From the NCBI GenBank assembly GCA_015152515.1, contig SUTV01000008.1:1-46892 (forward strand): a DNA stretch of 46,892 bases, written 5' to 3'. The notes under the pieces are model-generated. The model was not told where the DNA came from and did no database searches. It saw only the letters and a program-made list of their open reading frames with translations. The position numbers and the translations under genes were made by a program. Of this stretch, positions 39,613 through 46,892 are shown one piece after another. Numbering within the stretch: position 1 is the first letter of the stretch; each line of letters begins with the position of its first letter. This DNA is from Cyanobacteria bacterium SIG29. GTDB lineage: Bacteria > Cyanobacteriota > Vampirovibrionia > Gastranaerophilales > Gastranaerophilaceae.

Positions 39613-41874
39613 GTGAAGTTGAAACATATATTTTTAATATTAGTAATGTTTATAATCCCTATGGATGTTTCATTTTCTGCTGATTTTTATCCTGAAATGG
39701 GTATGGATCCTTTTTATTCATCATTAAATCCTGTAACTGATGAAAAGGATGAACTTATAAAAGATGATTCTATTGTAGATATAATCAAAAATAGAAAAAA
39801 TAATAAAAAACAAGAAGAGCAAGTTGTTGAACAGAGCGTTGAAGATGTTGTTCCTGAGGTTGAAGAAAAACCAATTTCAAATGAAGCGTTTTCTGATTCA
39901 AGTGCAGAATTTTCTCAAACATCTGCTGAAAAACAGGTAAATTTTTTCAAAAAAATATTTAAAAGAGATGAAAAAAATGTAGAAAAAAAGAAAAAAGAAG
40001 AACACAATATTTATGATATTCCTGAAGAATATTTAGATGATATAGAGCCAGAAACTGATGATTTTGAAGTTAAAAAGAAAAAATCTGATGAAGATTTAGT
40101 TAAAGAACTTGAAAAAGAGCAAGCAGAAAAAGAGCAAGCTCTTACAGGGGTAGAAAAAGAAAAATTTTCTTTTTTAAATATTTTTAAATCTAAAAAAAGT
40201 AATTCAAAAATTGCAGATGAAGATGCAGTGAGTTCATCTAATATTGAAATTACTGCTGATAACATGGAATATTTCCCAGATAGATATGAAGTTGAAGCAA
40301 TTGGAAATGCTAAAGTAACTTTTACTAAGCAAGATGTTTCTTTATCAGCTACAAAAATCATATTTAATTATGATAGAAACATTTTAAAAGCTAGTGAAAA
40401 TGTAGTTTTAATTTCTAAAGATGCAATAACCGAAGGTGATTTCATCAGGTTAGATTTATCTGTTCCTGAAGGTATATTAGAAAACCCAATTACAAAAACA
40501 GAAGATGTTATTTTAAAAGCAAAAGAGGCCAAAATATATTCTGATAGAATTGAAGAATATGATGGTGTTGCTAAAATTTTAAAAGATGAAAAATTAAGAT
40601 TAGGTTCAACTTCTTTTGCTGGTTATATTAATCAATCTTTTGTTGGTGATGATTTTAATCAAGATGTTCAAACGCAATCTTCTGATTTATATTCATTAAA
40701 AGCAAAAACAATATATATTGATGCTAAAGATGAGCATGAAGTTATTACGATAAAAAATGCTGATTTATTCTATAAAAAGCGCAGAGTTGCTTCTATTCCT
40801 TCAGTTAAAGTTGTTACTAATAAAACAAGAAATAATGTAGAAGCAAATCTTCCTGAATTTGGTTCAATGAGTTTACTTGGTATGCACTTTGGTCCTGCTG
40901 TTGTTTTAAATGTTCCAGGTGGAAATACATTGAAATTAGCACCAATTGTTACTTATAGCAAAGATGAATTAGGTATTGGTGGTATTGGTCGTTTTAGAAG
41001 TGTAAATAATATGACTGAAGCGGCTTATGGTACATCTAGAGATCAATTCTTATTAAGAGGTAAACATAAGTTAGCAGAAGGTTTGACATTAAATTATTCT
41101 CGTTTAACAAGCCAAAGTGAATGGTTCTTGGGTTATAGAAAGCCAAAATATTCTGCTTTCTTAAACTATAGAACTAATGATTATGTAAAAGATTTAGATT
41201 TGCATTTTTCTCAAATGTTTATTGCTGGTGCATTTGTAGATGATAGAGCCAACCAACATTTAGAAGATGTTGAAGGTCGTTTTAGATGGATGACTCAAAC
41301 TCATAAACCTATTTATAAATATAGAAATGAAGAAGGTAATATTTCTTTTTCTACTGGTCTTGTTGCGCAAACTGCAGCGACTGTTTATACAACAGGTGAT
41401 GTTGCTGGATTGTTTAGATTTGGTCCATCTCTTAGTACGAGGGTGGGTCCTTGGAAACAGTCTTTAATATACTTACAAACCGCAGTTGCTGGTAAAATGC
41501 CGTTTGATTTTGATAGATACAGATATGGTAAATCAAATATTTTGTTAATTGAAAGTTTAAAGGTATCAAAATATTTATCTTTAGGTTATTTGGCTTCAAT
41601 TGCAATGAACCGTGAAGTTTCTTCTGATGACCTATTCCAAGAAAACAGATTTTTAGTAACAATTGGTCCAGAGTATGCTAAGGTAACTATTGGATATGAT
41701 GCATTTAGAAGAAATACAATGTTTTTATTCTCAATGCTAGTTGGTACAAAAGATACAGATATTGAATTTAAGCGTTCTGTAATAAAAAATCCAAATAAAT
41801 TTGGTAAGGATAAAGAAAAAAAGAAATCAAAGAAAAAAGATTATAAAAAATATTTGAAAGAGGATGTTAAATAA
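39613..41874 (+). CDS. LptD/OstA-like outer-membrane protein
   Basis: 753 residues from GTG 39613 (AGGA 9 bases upstream). Signal peptide about 1-22 (cleavage near FSA). Residues 40-205 are a highly charged Lys/Glu-rich linker. An OstA/LptA-like beta-jellyroll follows: ITADNMEYFPDRYEVEAIGNAKVTF, and later a second stretch in the 330-400 region. From about 420 to the end is an aromatic, alternating pattern typical of an outer-membrane barrel. The tail is Lys-rich (KDKEKKKSKKKDYKKYLK). Cyanobacterial LptD-like proteins share this layout. It probably delivers lipopolysaccharide or a related glycolipid to the outer leaflet. Confidence 0.8.
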   Translation: MKLKHIFLILVMFIIPMDVSFSADFYPEMGMDPFYSSLNPVTDEKDELIKDDSIVDIIKNRKNNKKQEEQVVEQSVEDVVPEVEEKPISNEAFSDSSAEFSQTSAEKQVNFFKKIFKRDEKNVEKKKKEEHNIYDIPEEYLDDIEPETDDFEVKKKKSDEDLVKELEKEQAEKEQALTGVEKEKFSFLNIFKSKKSNSKIADEDAVSSSNIEITADNMEYFPDRYEVEAIGNAKVTFTKQDVSLSATKIIFNYDRNILKASENVVLISKDAITEGDFIRLDLSVPEGILENPITKTEDVILKAKEAKIYSDRIEEYDGVAKILKDEKLRLGSTSFAGYINQSFVGDDFNQDVQTQSSDLYSLKAKTIYIDAKDEHEVITIKNADLFYKKRRVASIPSVKVVTNKTRNNVEANLPEFGSMSLLGMHFGPAVVLNVPGGNTLKLAPIVTYSKDELGIGGIGRFRSVNNMTEAAYGTSRDQFLLRGKHKLAEGLTLNYSRLTSQSEWFLGYRKPKYSAFLNYRTNDYVKDLDLHFSQMFIAGAFVDDRANQHLEDVEGRFRWMTQTHKPIYKYRNEEGNISFSTGLVAQTAATVYTTGDVAGLFRFGPSLSTRVGPWKQSLIYLQTAVAGKMPFDFDRYRYGKSNILLIESLKVSKYLSLGYLASIAMNREVSSDDLFQENRFLVTIGPEYAKVTIGYDAFRRNTMFLFSMLVGTKDTDIEFKRSVIKNPNKFGKDKEKKKSKKKDYKKYLKEDVK

Positions 41875-43603
41875 AACATCCTTTATCTTTGCTATCAATT
41901 TTTCCATCAAAATCGTTATCAATTCCATCAGAGCACGAACCAAGTGATTCTATAGATTCTGGGCGTGGGTCAGTGGTCAAATATTTGTTTGGAATTTTAT
42001 TCCATAAATGAAGAAATGAACTTTTTAAAAATTGCGTGATTTCTTTATCTTCAATTATTAGCATATTTTCATCATTGCGTTTTTCACCATTGTTTGAAAA
42101 ATTCATAGAGCCTATTATTGAGTATTTATCGTCAATAATTATGGTTTTAGAGTGCATTTTGCCTGCGTAGTTTTCTGTTTTGACTTCTATTCCATTTAAT
42201 CGTAATTGTTTGTGAATAGAGTGTGGTGATGTTGCATTTGTAGCATCATTTATAATTTTAATTTCTACGCCTTTGTTGTGCGCATTTGTTAATTCTGTTA
42301 TTAGTTCTTTTTTTGTTATAAAAAATATTGGAATATAAATATATTTTTCAGCTTTTTGAATATAAGGGATAATTTGTTTTGTCAAAACTTTATCTTGAGG
42401 CGAGAAAAATGCTGTTATTTTAGTATTAGGATTTAATTGAATTGTTTGGGCTTGATTTTTTACTTTATGTGTGTGAAATTTCCCATTATACATTTGTTCA
42501 AATTCTTGTTTGAATACTTCAGCTAAATTGGCAGAGTCTATTAGCAGTGCAAAATTGGCATTAAAGCCAGTAAAGTCTGTACTTGTGATATTAGATGAGC
42601 CTGTAAATACTTTTTTGTTGTCGATAATGAAAAATTTATTGTGCATAATTGCACTTCTATTTTCATTATCGTAGATTTCATCTGTGTTAAAAGTTTTTAT
42701 AATCTTTTTTAATTCAAGAGTATCTTTATAATAGCTTTGGTCGTCTTTATCAAAGTCACAAACCCAACGAATTTTAATTCCCCTGTTATAAGCGTTTATA
42801 ATCGCGTTAAAAATTTCAGGTTGATTATTTATACCATATATAGCAAAATCGATTGTATTTTGTGCGTTATCTATCTCAGATTTTAATTTTTTACAAGCTT
42901 GTGTTGTACAAGTTTTTGATGGTTTAAAACTTGTGTTTAAATCAAGAAAAAATACTTCTATATTTTCTTTTTTTAAACTTTCATTGTAAGGAATATTTTC
43001 AGGAAGATTTTCTTCTATTTGACTAGCGATATTATCTATGCAAGCTTTACAAGGTTTGTTATTAGTTTCAAGAAATTCTTTTTTAATTATTTTGAAATTT
43101 TTACTTTTATGACCTTCAGGGCAAGATAATTTGTGATATTTCTTGCTTTTTGTGTTGAGCAAAACATAGTCATCTAGATTGAATTCTTTTAGTTTATTTA
43201 AAACATTTGTTTTAGACTCTTGATTTGAGGTATAGAAAAACCCAGAAGCTAGTAATAAATCTGTGTATTTTTCGTTGTTAATTAAAATTTCATTATTGTT
43301 TAGTGAGACAAATTTATTTTTTAGCAAATATTGTGTATATTGATTTGCTTTATAGTTAAGAAAAAGTTTTTCGCTATAGGATAAAGTTGTAAATTCTTGA
43401 GGGTTTTTATCTAGTTGAATGAAATAGATATTTTCTATTTTTATTGGTTCAGTTTCATCAAAAATATGATTTTTATTTGTATCTATAAAAAACTCTGTTG
43501 GTGAAATTATTTGGAAAATTTTATGTGGCGAAAATGTTTCATCAATATAAATTATTGAAGCTGAAATTATAATTATGATAATGAAATAGAATAAATTTTT
43601 CAT
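41867..43603 (-). CDS. Secreted phospholipase D-superfamily protein with extra domains
   Basis: 578 residues. One N-terminal hydrophobic segment (FYFIIIIIISASIIYID) is a signal or anchor. Residues 25-130 are reminiscent of a nuclease-like OB region (PTEFFIDTNKNHIFDETEPIK...). Next is a Cys/His stretch (YHKLSCPEGHKSKNF, KPCKACID) that could bind zinc. Two HKD motifs follow: HNKFFIIDNKKVFTGSSN and HSKTIIIDDKYSIIGSMN, the active site of PLD-type nucleases and lipases. The extreme C-terminus GSCSDGIDNDFDGKIDSKD is like a Ca-binding DxDxDG loop. It may be an exported nuclease or phospholipase. Its 3' end overlaps the LptD-like gene by 8 bases. Confidence 0.8.
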   Translation of the reverse strand: MKNLFYFIIIIIISASIIYIDETFSPHKIFQIISPTEFFIDTNKNHIFDETEPIKIENIYFIQLDKNPQEFTTLSYSEKLFLNYKANQYTQYLLKNKFVSLNNNEILINNEKYTDLLLASGFFYTSNQESKTNVLNKLKEFNLDDYVLLNTKSKKYHKLSCPEGHKSKNFKIIKKEFLETNNKPCKACIDNIASQIEENLPENIPYNESLKKENIEVFFLDLNTSFKPSKTCTTQACKKLKSEIDNAQNTIDFAIYGINNQPEIFNAIINAYNRGIKIRWVCDFDKDDQSYYKDTLELKKIIKTFNTDEIYDNENRSAIMHNKFFIIDNKKVFTGSSNITSTDFTGFNANFALLIDSANLAEVFKQEFEQMYNGKFHTHKVKNQAQTIQLNPNTKITAFFSPQDKVLTKQIIPYIQKAEKYIYIPIFFITKKELITELTNAHNKGVEIKIINDATNATSPHSIHKQLRLNGIEVKTENYAGKMHSKTIIIDDKYSIIGSMNFSNNGEKRNDENMLIIEDKEITQFLKSSFLHLWNKIPNKYLTTDPRPESIESLGSCSDGIDNDFDGKIDSKDKGCFI

Positions 43604-43624
43604 AAAAATATTATACTTTAAAAA

Positions 43625-43654
43625 TTGACTGTAAGTAATTAGTTGTATTAATAT
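43625..43654 (+). promoter_or_regulatory. Promoter of tRNA-Ser
   Basis: TTGACT at 43625-43630, 18-base spacer and TAATAT at 43649-43654, with the tRNA starting 12 bases downstream. Confidence 0.6.
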
Positions 43655-43665
43655 GAAAGCATAAT

Positions 43666-43753
43666 GGAGAGGTGTCCGAGTGGTTTAAGGTGCAAACCTG
43701 GAACGTTTGTGTGGGGGATAACTCCACCGCGGGTTCGAATCCCGCTCTCTCCG
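43666..43753 (+). tRNA. tRNA-Ser (anticodon GGA)
   Basis: 88 bases with the long variable arm of a class II tRNA. Acceptor GGAGAGG/TCTCTCC, anticodon stem CAAAC/GTTTG with loop CTGGAAC, variable arm GTGGGGGATAACTCCAC, T-arm GCGGG-TTCGAAT-CCCGC. The discriminator base is G, and CCA is not encoded. It reads UCC/UCU. A terminator hairpin follows at 43794-43820. Confidence 0.96.
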
Positions 43754-43786
43754 GATTAAATTTTTGAGAGCAATGAAGTGCTAATA

Positions 43787-43888
43787 CAAAAATAAAAAAG
43801 CCCATTTATCGGGCTTTTTTTCTGTTTCCTTATTAGCAAAAATTCTCTGAGTCTCTGAATTTTGATGAAAATTTGGAGAGTCTCTGAA
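43787..43888. repeat. ~100-bp repeat, copy 1 (terminator plus AT-rich hairpin)
   Basis: Begins CAAAAATAAAAAAGCCCATT, contains the terminator, and ends in a TCTCTGAATTTTGATGAAAA hairpin part. Copy 2 is at 45527-45628; the two halves match closely and the centre is looser. The copies bracket the nuclease gene and the gene remnants. Confidence 0.65.
43794..43820 (+). terminator. Hairpin terminator after tRNA-Ser
   Basis: AAAAAAGCCC/GGGCTTTTTT around ATTTATC with a long T run. Confidence 0.9.
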
Positions 43889-43959
43889 TTGATTTTATGC
43901 TCAAATAATAAAATTGTATTTCTTATGTTTTCAGATATAATTATCAAAAGAGGTGTAAT

Positions 43960-44826
43960 ATGGCTAATTTAGTTTCAATGGAAAAAATTTCCTTAAAAAA
44001 TAATCCGACAATAAAAGAGGATTTAATTCAAGATTTTATATTCAAGACCCCAAGTGTTTTAGGGTTAGGTAATTTAACTCCAAAGCAAAGAGAAAAGATT
44101 CAGCCTGCTGGTGGTAGATTGGATATATTGTTGGCAGATGATGATAATGATATAAGATATGAGGTTGAAATTCAACTTGGAGCTACAGATCCAAGTCATA
44201 TAATCAGGACTCTTGAATATTGGGATACTGAAAAGAAACGATATCCTCAATTTGACCATTGTGCAGTTATTGTCGCAGAAGAAATTACTGGACGATTTAT
44301 GAATGTAATTTCTTTGTTTAATGGAGCTATACCTTTAATTGCTCTTCAGATGTCTGCATATAAAATGGGAGATGATATTTTATTAACATTTACTAAAGTA
44401 ATAGATAGAGTAAATTTGGGTACTGACGAAGATGAACAATATGAAATTACTGATAGGAATTATTGGGACACAAATAAAAGTACTCCAAAAGTTATGAAAT
44501 TAGTTGACGAAATATTTGCGTCAGTAAAAGAATATATTGGTGATTATGAATTGAAATATAACAAGAATTATGTGGGAATTGCAAAAGACGGCGTTGCAAA
44601 AAATTTTATATATTTCAAGCCTAAAAAAAATTTTATAAATTTTTTATTTAAAACAAATAAAGATACTGAAAAAGATGAAATATTAAGTAAAACAGCCTTA
44701 GAATATTCTTATAGGCCATATTGGAAAGAATTAAGGGTCAGACTTAATAGTTTTGAAGATTATAAAAAGAATAAAGAACTTATCGATAAACTTGTAAAAA
44801 TTGCAATGGAAGAATATAATTCGTAA
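43960..44826 (+). CDS. PD-(D/E)XK nuclease-like protein with a C-terminal DUF5655-like domain
   Basis: 288 residues. A helical N-terminus (IKEDLIQDFIFKTPSVLGLG) precedes the nuclease core: GGRLDILLAD with Asp55 and YEVEIQLGA with Glu70 and Gln72. This is an E-x-Q version of the ExK motif, a substitution known in some family members. The middle (VIVAEEITGRFMNVISLF) completes the fold. Residues 195-288, with KNYVGIAKDGVAKNFIYFKPKK, resemble DUF5655-type domains often attached to such nucleases. A TATAAT box at about 43935 and GAGG precede the ATG. Location beside a tRNA between repeats fits accessory, perhaps defence-related cargo; that role is inference. Confidence 0.7.
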   Translation: MANLVSMEKISLKNNPTIKEDLIQDFIFKTPSVLGLGNLTPKQREKIQPAGGRLDILLADDDNDIRYEVEIQLGATDPSHIIRTLEYWDTEKKRYPQFDHCAVIVAEEITGRFMNVISLFNGAIPLIALQMSAYKMGDDILLTFTKVIDRVNLGTDEDEQYEITDRNYWDTNKSTPKVMKLVDEIFASVKEYIGDYELKYNKNYVGIAKDGVAKNFIYFKPKKNFINFLFKTNKDTEKDEILSKTALEYSYRPYWKELRVRLNSFEDYKKNKELIDKLVKIAMEEYNS

Positions 44827-44907
44827 GCATAAGTTGTTAATTTTGTGTATATACTGTGTTTTCTCAAAATTGTATTAAAAAAATAATAGTAAAAATCGTA
44901 TATAAGT

Positions 44908-44928
44908 AGGTCAGGCATTGCCTGACCT
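44908..44928 (+). terminator. Hairpin terminator of the nuclease gene
   Basis: AGGTCAGGC/GCCTGACCT with a 3-base loop followed by TTTTATC. The arms are longer and more GC-rich than the surroundings. Confidence 0.8.
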
Positions 44929-44936
44929 TTTATCTT

Positions 44937-45191
44937 TTACACTTTTGAAAACTCTACTGTTGCGAGGTGGGTGTTTTCTTTATCTTCATAAATACAAACG
45001 CAAGGATTTTTGCTATCCATAAGTTCAATTCTTATTGTGCTTCCTTGTTTTACTTGCATTTTATATTCTATTCTTGCTCTGTTGTAGTCAAACTCTTCGT
45101 TCAAAATATCTTCTGCTAATCTTAAATAATATGTGCTATTGCATAACACTTTATCATCTACCTGATTGGTATATTGGTGATAAAAAGTCAA
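44937..45191 (-). pseudogene. 5'-truncated hotdog-fold thioesterase-like remnant
   Basis: An 84-codon frame with a TTG start and no ribosome binding site. The part from VDDKVLCNSTYYLRLAEDIL onward, then RIEYKMQVKQGSTIRIEL and a final strand, resembles the C-terminal hotdog of acyl-ACP or acyl-CoA thioesterases ('D..GHVNN..Y..W.ED', 'EIEYK'). The conserved catalytic half is missing. An in-frame TAA stands just upstream, so the gene is broken at about 45155-45190. It meets a second truncated gene on the other strand there. Confidence 0.5.
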
Positions 45192-45424
45192 GAAATGAAT
45201 TTAAAAACAAAATTCCTTTTTGTGATGTACTAGAAAGTATAGCAAATGGGACAAAACACTGTAATAAAGAGAAAAAATATCAAACAGGAAAGAGTGAATC
45301 TTCTTATAACCCAACAAAATTAATTGTCGATGATGGTAAAAATACTTATAATTTGGTTGATATTTTAAAGCAAATAGAAAGTTTCTGGGATGATGAATTT
45401 GGAAAATACAGGGAAAAAATATAA
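45164..45424 (+). pseudogene. 5'-truncated C-terminal gene fragment
   Basis: About 86 codons of good protein-like sequence, DWYIGDKKSRNEFKNKIPF, then SIANGTKHCNKEKK, a KLIVDDGKNTYNLVDILKQI segment and a stop. No start codon with a ribosome binding site serves it; the frame upstream is antisense to the thioesterase-like remnant and looks non-coding. 'IANGTKH' reminds me of uncharacterised helical (HEPN-like) proteins, but that is weak. Interpreted as the surviving 3' end of a gene cut by a deletion or rearrangement. Confidence 0.5.
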
Positions 45425-45526
45425 ATATGAGTTAAGGTTTTTATTAAACAAATACATATTCAATTCTTCTGCAGGAATTGTCCCTATGAAAAGTTCTTTC
45501 AGAATGTAGGTTTGGTTTCAACCCAA

Positions 45527-45628
45527 CAAAAATAAAAAAGCCCATTTTACGGGCTTTTTGCGATTTTATTATTTTTCTAAAGTTTCTAAATCTCTGAATT
45601 TTGATGAAAAAATTGAGAGACTTAGAAA
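45527..45628. repeat. ~100-bp repeat, copy 2 (terminator plus AT-rich hairpin)
   Basis: Matches copy 1 at 43787-43888. In this copy the second half is a long imperfect hairpin: TTTCTAA, TCTCT and AATTTT (45583-45602) pair with AAAATT, AGAGA and TTAGAAA (45609-45628), separated by single mismatches. The rest of the 45425-45693 gap shows no gene. Confidence 0.65.
45534..45559 (+). terminator. Hairpin terminator inside repeat copy 2
   Basis: AAAAAAGCCC/GGGCTTTTT with loop ATTTTAC. Stem and flanks equal those after tRNA-Ser. Confidence 0.8.
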
Positions 45629-45693
45629 CCTTTATTTTTATAATGATTTAATTTATAATTATGATTAAGATTGAGTTTGAGTTTGGAGCTTTT

Positions 45694-46680
45694 ATGAACG
45701 TAATTCCAGTAATGCATTGTTTCGATAATAATTATGTTTTACCTGCTTGTATTTCATTTTATTCAATGTTAGAGCACGCAGATACAAATTATTTTTATAA
45801 ATTATATGTTGTAAGCAATGATATTACAGAAGAAAATAAGCAAAAATTATTTGATATTGTTGCTAAATTTCCTAATGCTTCATTAGAGTTTATTAATATA
45901 GATTATGATTTTTCTAAATTATTTAAAAAGACAAAAAATCAAGCTCATTATTCAAAAGAAATTTATTATAAATTTATACCTGCAAGAATATTTACTCAGT
46001 ATGAAAAAATAATTATAACTGATGTTGATGTTGTATTCTTAGGTGATATTTCTAAAGATTTTGTTGAATTTGATATTAATGAAGATTATTATTTGGCTGG
46101 TGTTCAAACATTGTATAGAAGAGATGAATATCTATCAAAAGATTACAAATTATTAAAAAAACATTATTCTAACCAAGAAATAGACAAATTACTTACTGGT
46201 GCAGGATATTGGATTTATAATTTAAAAAAGATGCGCGAAGATAATATGCCAGAAAAATTTATTGAATTTGCACAAAAAAATTCAAAAAAAATAGTTTATC
46301 CGGAACAAGACACAGTAAATCTTGTATGTTATCCAAAAATAAAATTATTACATCCAAAAGCTATGGTTTGTAATCATCATTATAGATTTTATCAAAATGA
46401 AAATGATTATAAATTAGATAATTTTTATCCGGCAGATATTGTAAAAGAAGCGCTTGAAAATCCAATTCAGCTTCATTATGCAGGTCAAAAGCCTTGGACT
46501 GGAGAACTTACAAAAGGTAGGGTATGGCTAGAATATGTTTATAAATTAAATTTAATAGATGAATATATTGATTTATTGAGTAAAGCATTTAAAAAAGATA
46601 AAAAAACTATACTATCATTTAAAATGCCGTTTACTAAAAATAAAATATTTTTGATGAAAAGTGTTAAAGGAAAAAAATAA
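45694..46680 (+). CDS. Glycosyltransferase family 8 protein
   Basis: 328 residues from the ATG at 45694, preceded by GGAG at 5 bases; a frame extending to 45661 adds 11 residues without a ribosome binding site and is rejected. GT8 features: the N-terminal IPVMHCFDNNYVLPACISFYSML, the metal-binding DxD in KIIITDVDVVFLGDIS, FNAGYW-like GAGYWIYNLKKM, and the C-terminal LHYAGQKPWTG with a conserved His. Such enzymes add hexoses to lipopolysaccharide cores or surface polysaccharide. The next gene starts 2 bases later and is probably in the same surface-sugar operon, which continues beyond the window. Confidence 0.92.
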   Translation: MNVIPVMHCFDNNYVLPACISFYSMLEHADTNYFYKLYVVSNDITEENKQKLFDIVAKFPNASLEFINIDYDFSKLFKKTKNQAHYSKEIYYKFIPARIFTQYEKIIITDVDVVFLGDISKDFVEFDINEDYYLAGVQTLYRRDEYLSKDYKLLKKHYSNQEIDKLLTGAGYWIYNLKKMREDNMPEKFIEFAQKNSKKIVYPEQDTVNLVCYPKIKLLHPKAMVCNHHYRFYQNENDYKLDNFYPADIVKEALENPIQLHYAGQKPWTGELTKGRVWLEYVYKLNLIDEYIDLLSKAFKKDKKTILSFKMPFTKNKIFLMKSVKGKK

Positions 46681-46682
46681 AA

Positions 46683-46892
46683 ATGAATATTTTTAAAAAA
46701 ATTTATAATCATTTTTATATGTATAAACATAATAAAATAGATGTAACAGATATTAGTAAAAAGACTACAAAAGTAAGAATTATTGGTGATAATAATACTG
46801 TTTCTATTTTAAATAAAACAAAGAAAAACCCTAAAATCATTGTTAAAATTGATGGATATAACAATCAAGTTATAATTGATGATTTAAATCAA
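46683..46892 (+). CDS. Partial gene, possible left-handed beta-helix acetyltransferase
   Basis: The first 70 codons are inside the window. It starts MNIFKKIYNHFYMYK and shows short beta-rich turns (KVRIIGDNNTVSILNKTK, VKIDGYNNQVIIDDLNQ). Asn-Asn turns of this kind are typical of hexapeptide-repeat sugar acetyltransferases of surface polysaccharide clusters. The assignment is tentative because the catalytic part lies outside. It is 2 bases from the GT8 gene stop and likely co-translated. Confidence 0.5.
   Translation, partial: MNIFKKIYNHFYMYKHNKIDVTDISKKTTKVRIIGDNNTVSILNKTKKNPKIIVKIDGYNNQVIIDDLNQ

Noticed and set aside
45035-45163. 5' part of the plus-strand frame ending at 45424
   Set aside because: It is antisense to the thioesterase-like remnant, starts without a ribosome binding site and gives a Leu/Cys-rich sequence typical of non-coding frames.
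45661-45693. Earlier start of the GT8 gene
   Set aside because: The family N-terminus begins at MNVIPVMHCFDNNY and GGAG precedes the ATG at 45694.
1-46892. CRISPR arrays, transposases, rRNA genes
   Set aside because: No regularly spaced repeats, no transposase-like frames and no rRNA sequence were recognised on either strand.

Overview
The window is a very AT-rich, densely coded bacterial chromosome segment using the standard code (TGA is used as a stop). The gene mix points to a diderm, probably a gut member of the non-photosynthetic cyanobacterial sister class (Vampirovibrionia/Melainabacteria, order Gastranaerophilales). The evidence is an LptD/OstA-like outer-membrane protein next to an M23 envelope hydrolase, a folate-dependent TrmFO, a glycogen synthase plus a GT35 enzyme, many TPR proteins, and a secreted protein with the 'YGQTYNN.SL..RL.RLE' signature I associate with cyanobacterial relatives. 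This assignment is inference; no rRNA lies in the window.

Layout. 1-5.3 kb: a truncated unknown gene with a long conserved leader, glgA-ruvA-TPR (minus), a helical-repeat protein, a 53-residue gene and an orphan amino-acid binding lipoprotein. 5.3-9 kb: two secreted unknowns, a strongly self-complementary ncRNA candidate between two copies of one terminator, rpsF-ssb-rpsR (minus) and rlmN. 9-15.3 kb: a zinc-ribbon/low-complexity protein with rimM-trmD, two overlapping medium-chain dehydrogenases, nrnA and yihY. 15.4-19.8 kb: a large secreted TPR protein that appears to start at AUU, two small proteins and a polytopic membrane protein. 19.8-28.5 kb: trmFO, a CpaE-like ATPase with a degenerate CpaF-like partner, a NarL-type response regulator with its kinase, a UvrD/PcrA helicase and ilvA.

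28.5-31.7 kb is accessory: two acidic unknown proteins, and an acyltransferase gene lying between repeats of the 3' flank of a tRNA-Arg(CCU). 31.7-43.6 kb: MATE pump, glmS, serB, a GT35 alpha-glucan phosphorylase-like enzyme whose PLP lysine is replaced by serine, a 5-FTHF cyclo-ligase, the M23/LptD-like envelope pair and a phospholipase-D-type protein. 43.6-46.9 kb is accessory: tRNA-Ser(GGA), a PD-(D/E)XK nuclease, two 5'-truncated gene remnants meeting head to head, all between two ~100 bp repeats, then a GT8 glycosyltransferase and the start of a probable sugar acetyltransferase.

The most notable observations are the lysine-less GT35 protein, the AUU start, the shared multi-block leader in front of three unrelated-looking acidic or Gln-rich proteins, the pseudo-ATPase pair, the ncRNA candidate, and the two tRNA-flanked variable regions. 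No CRISPR array, integrase, transposase or recognised insertion sequence was seen.
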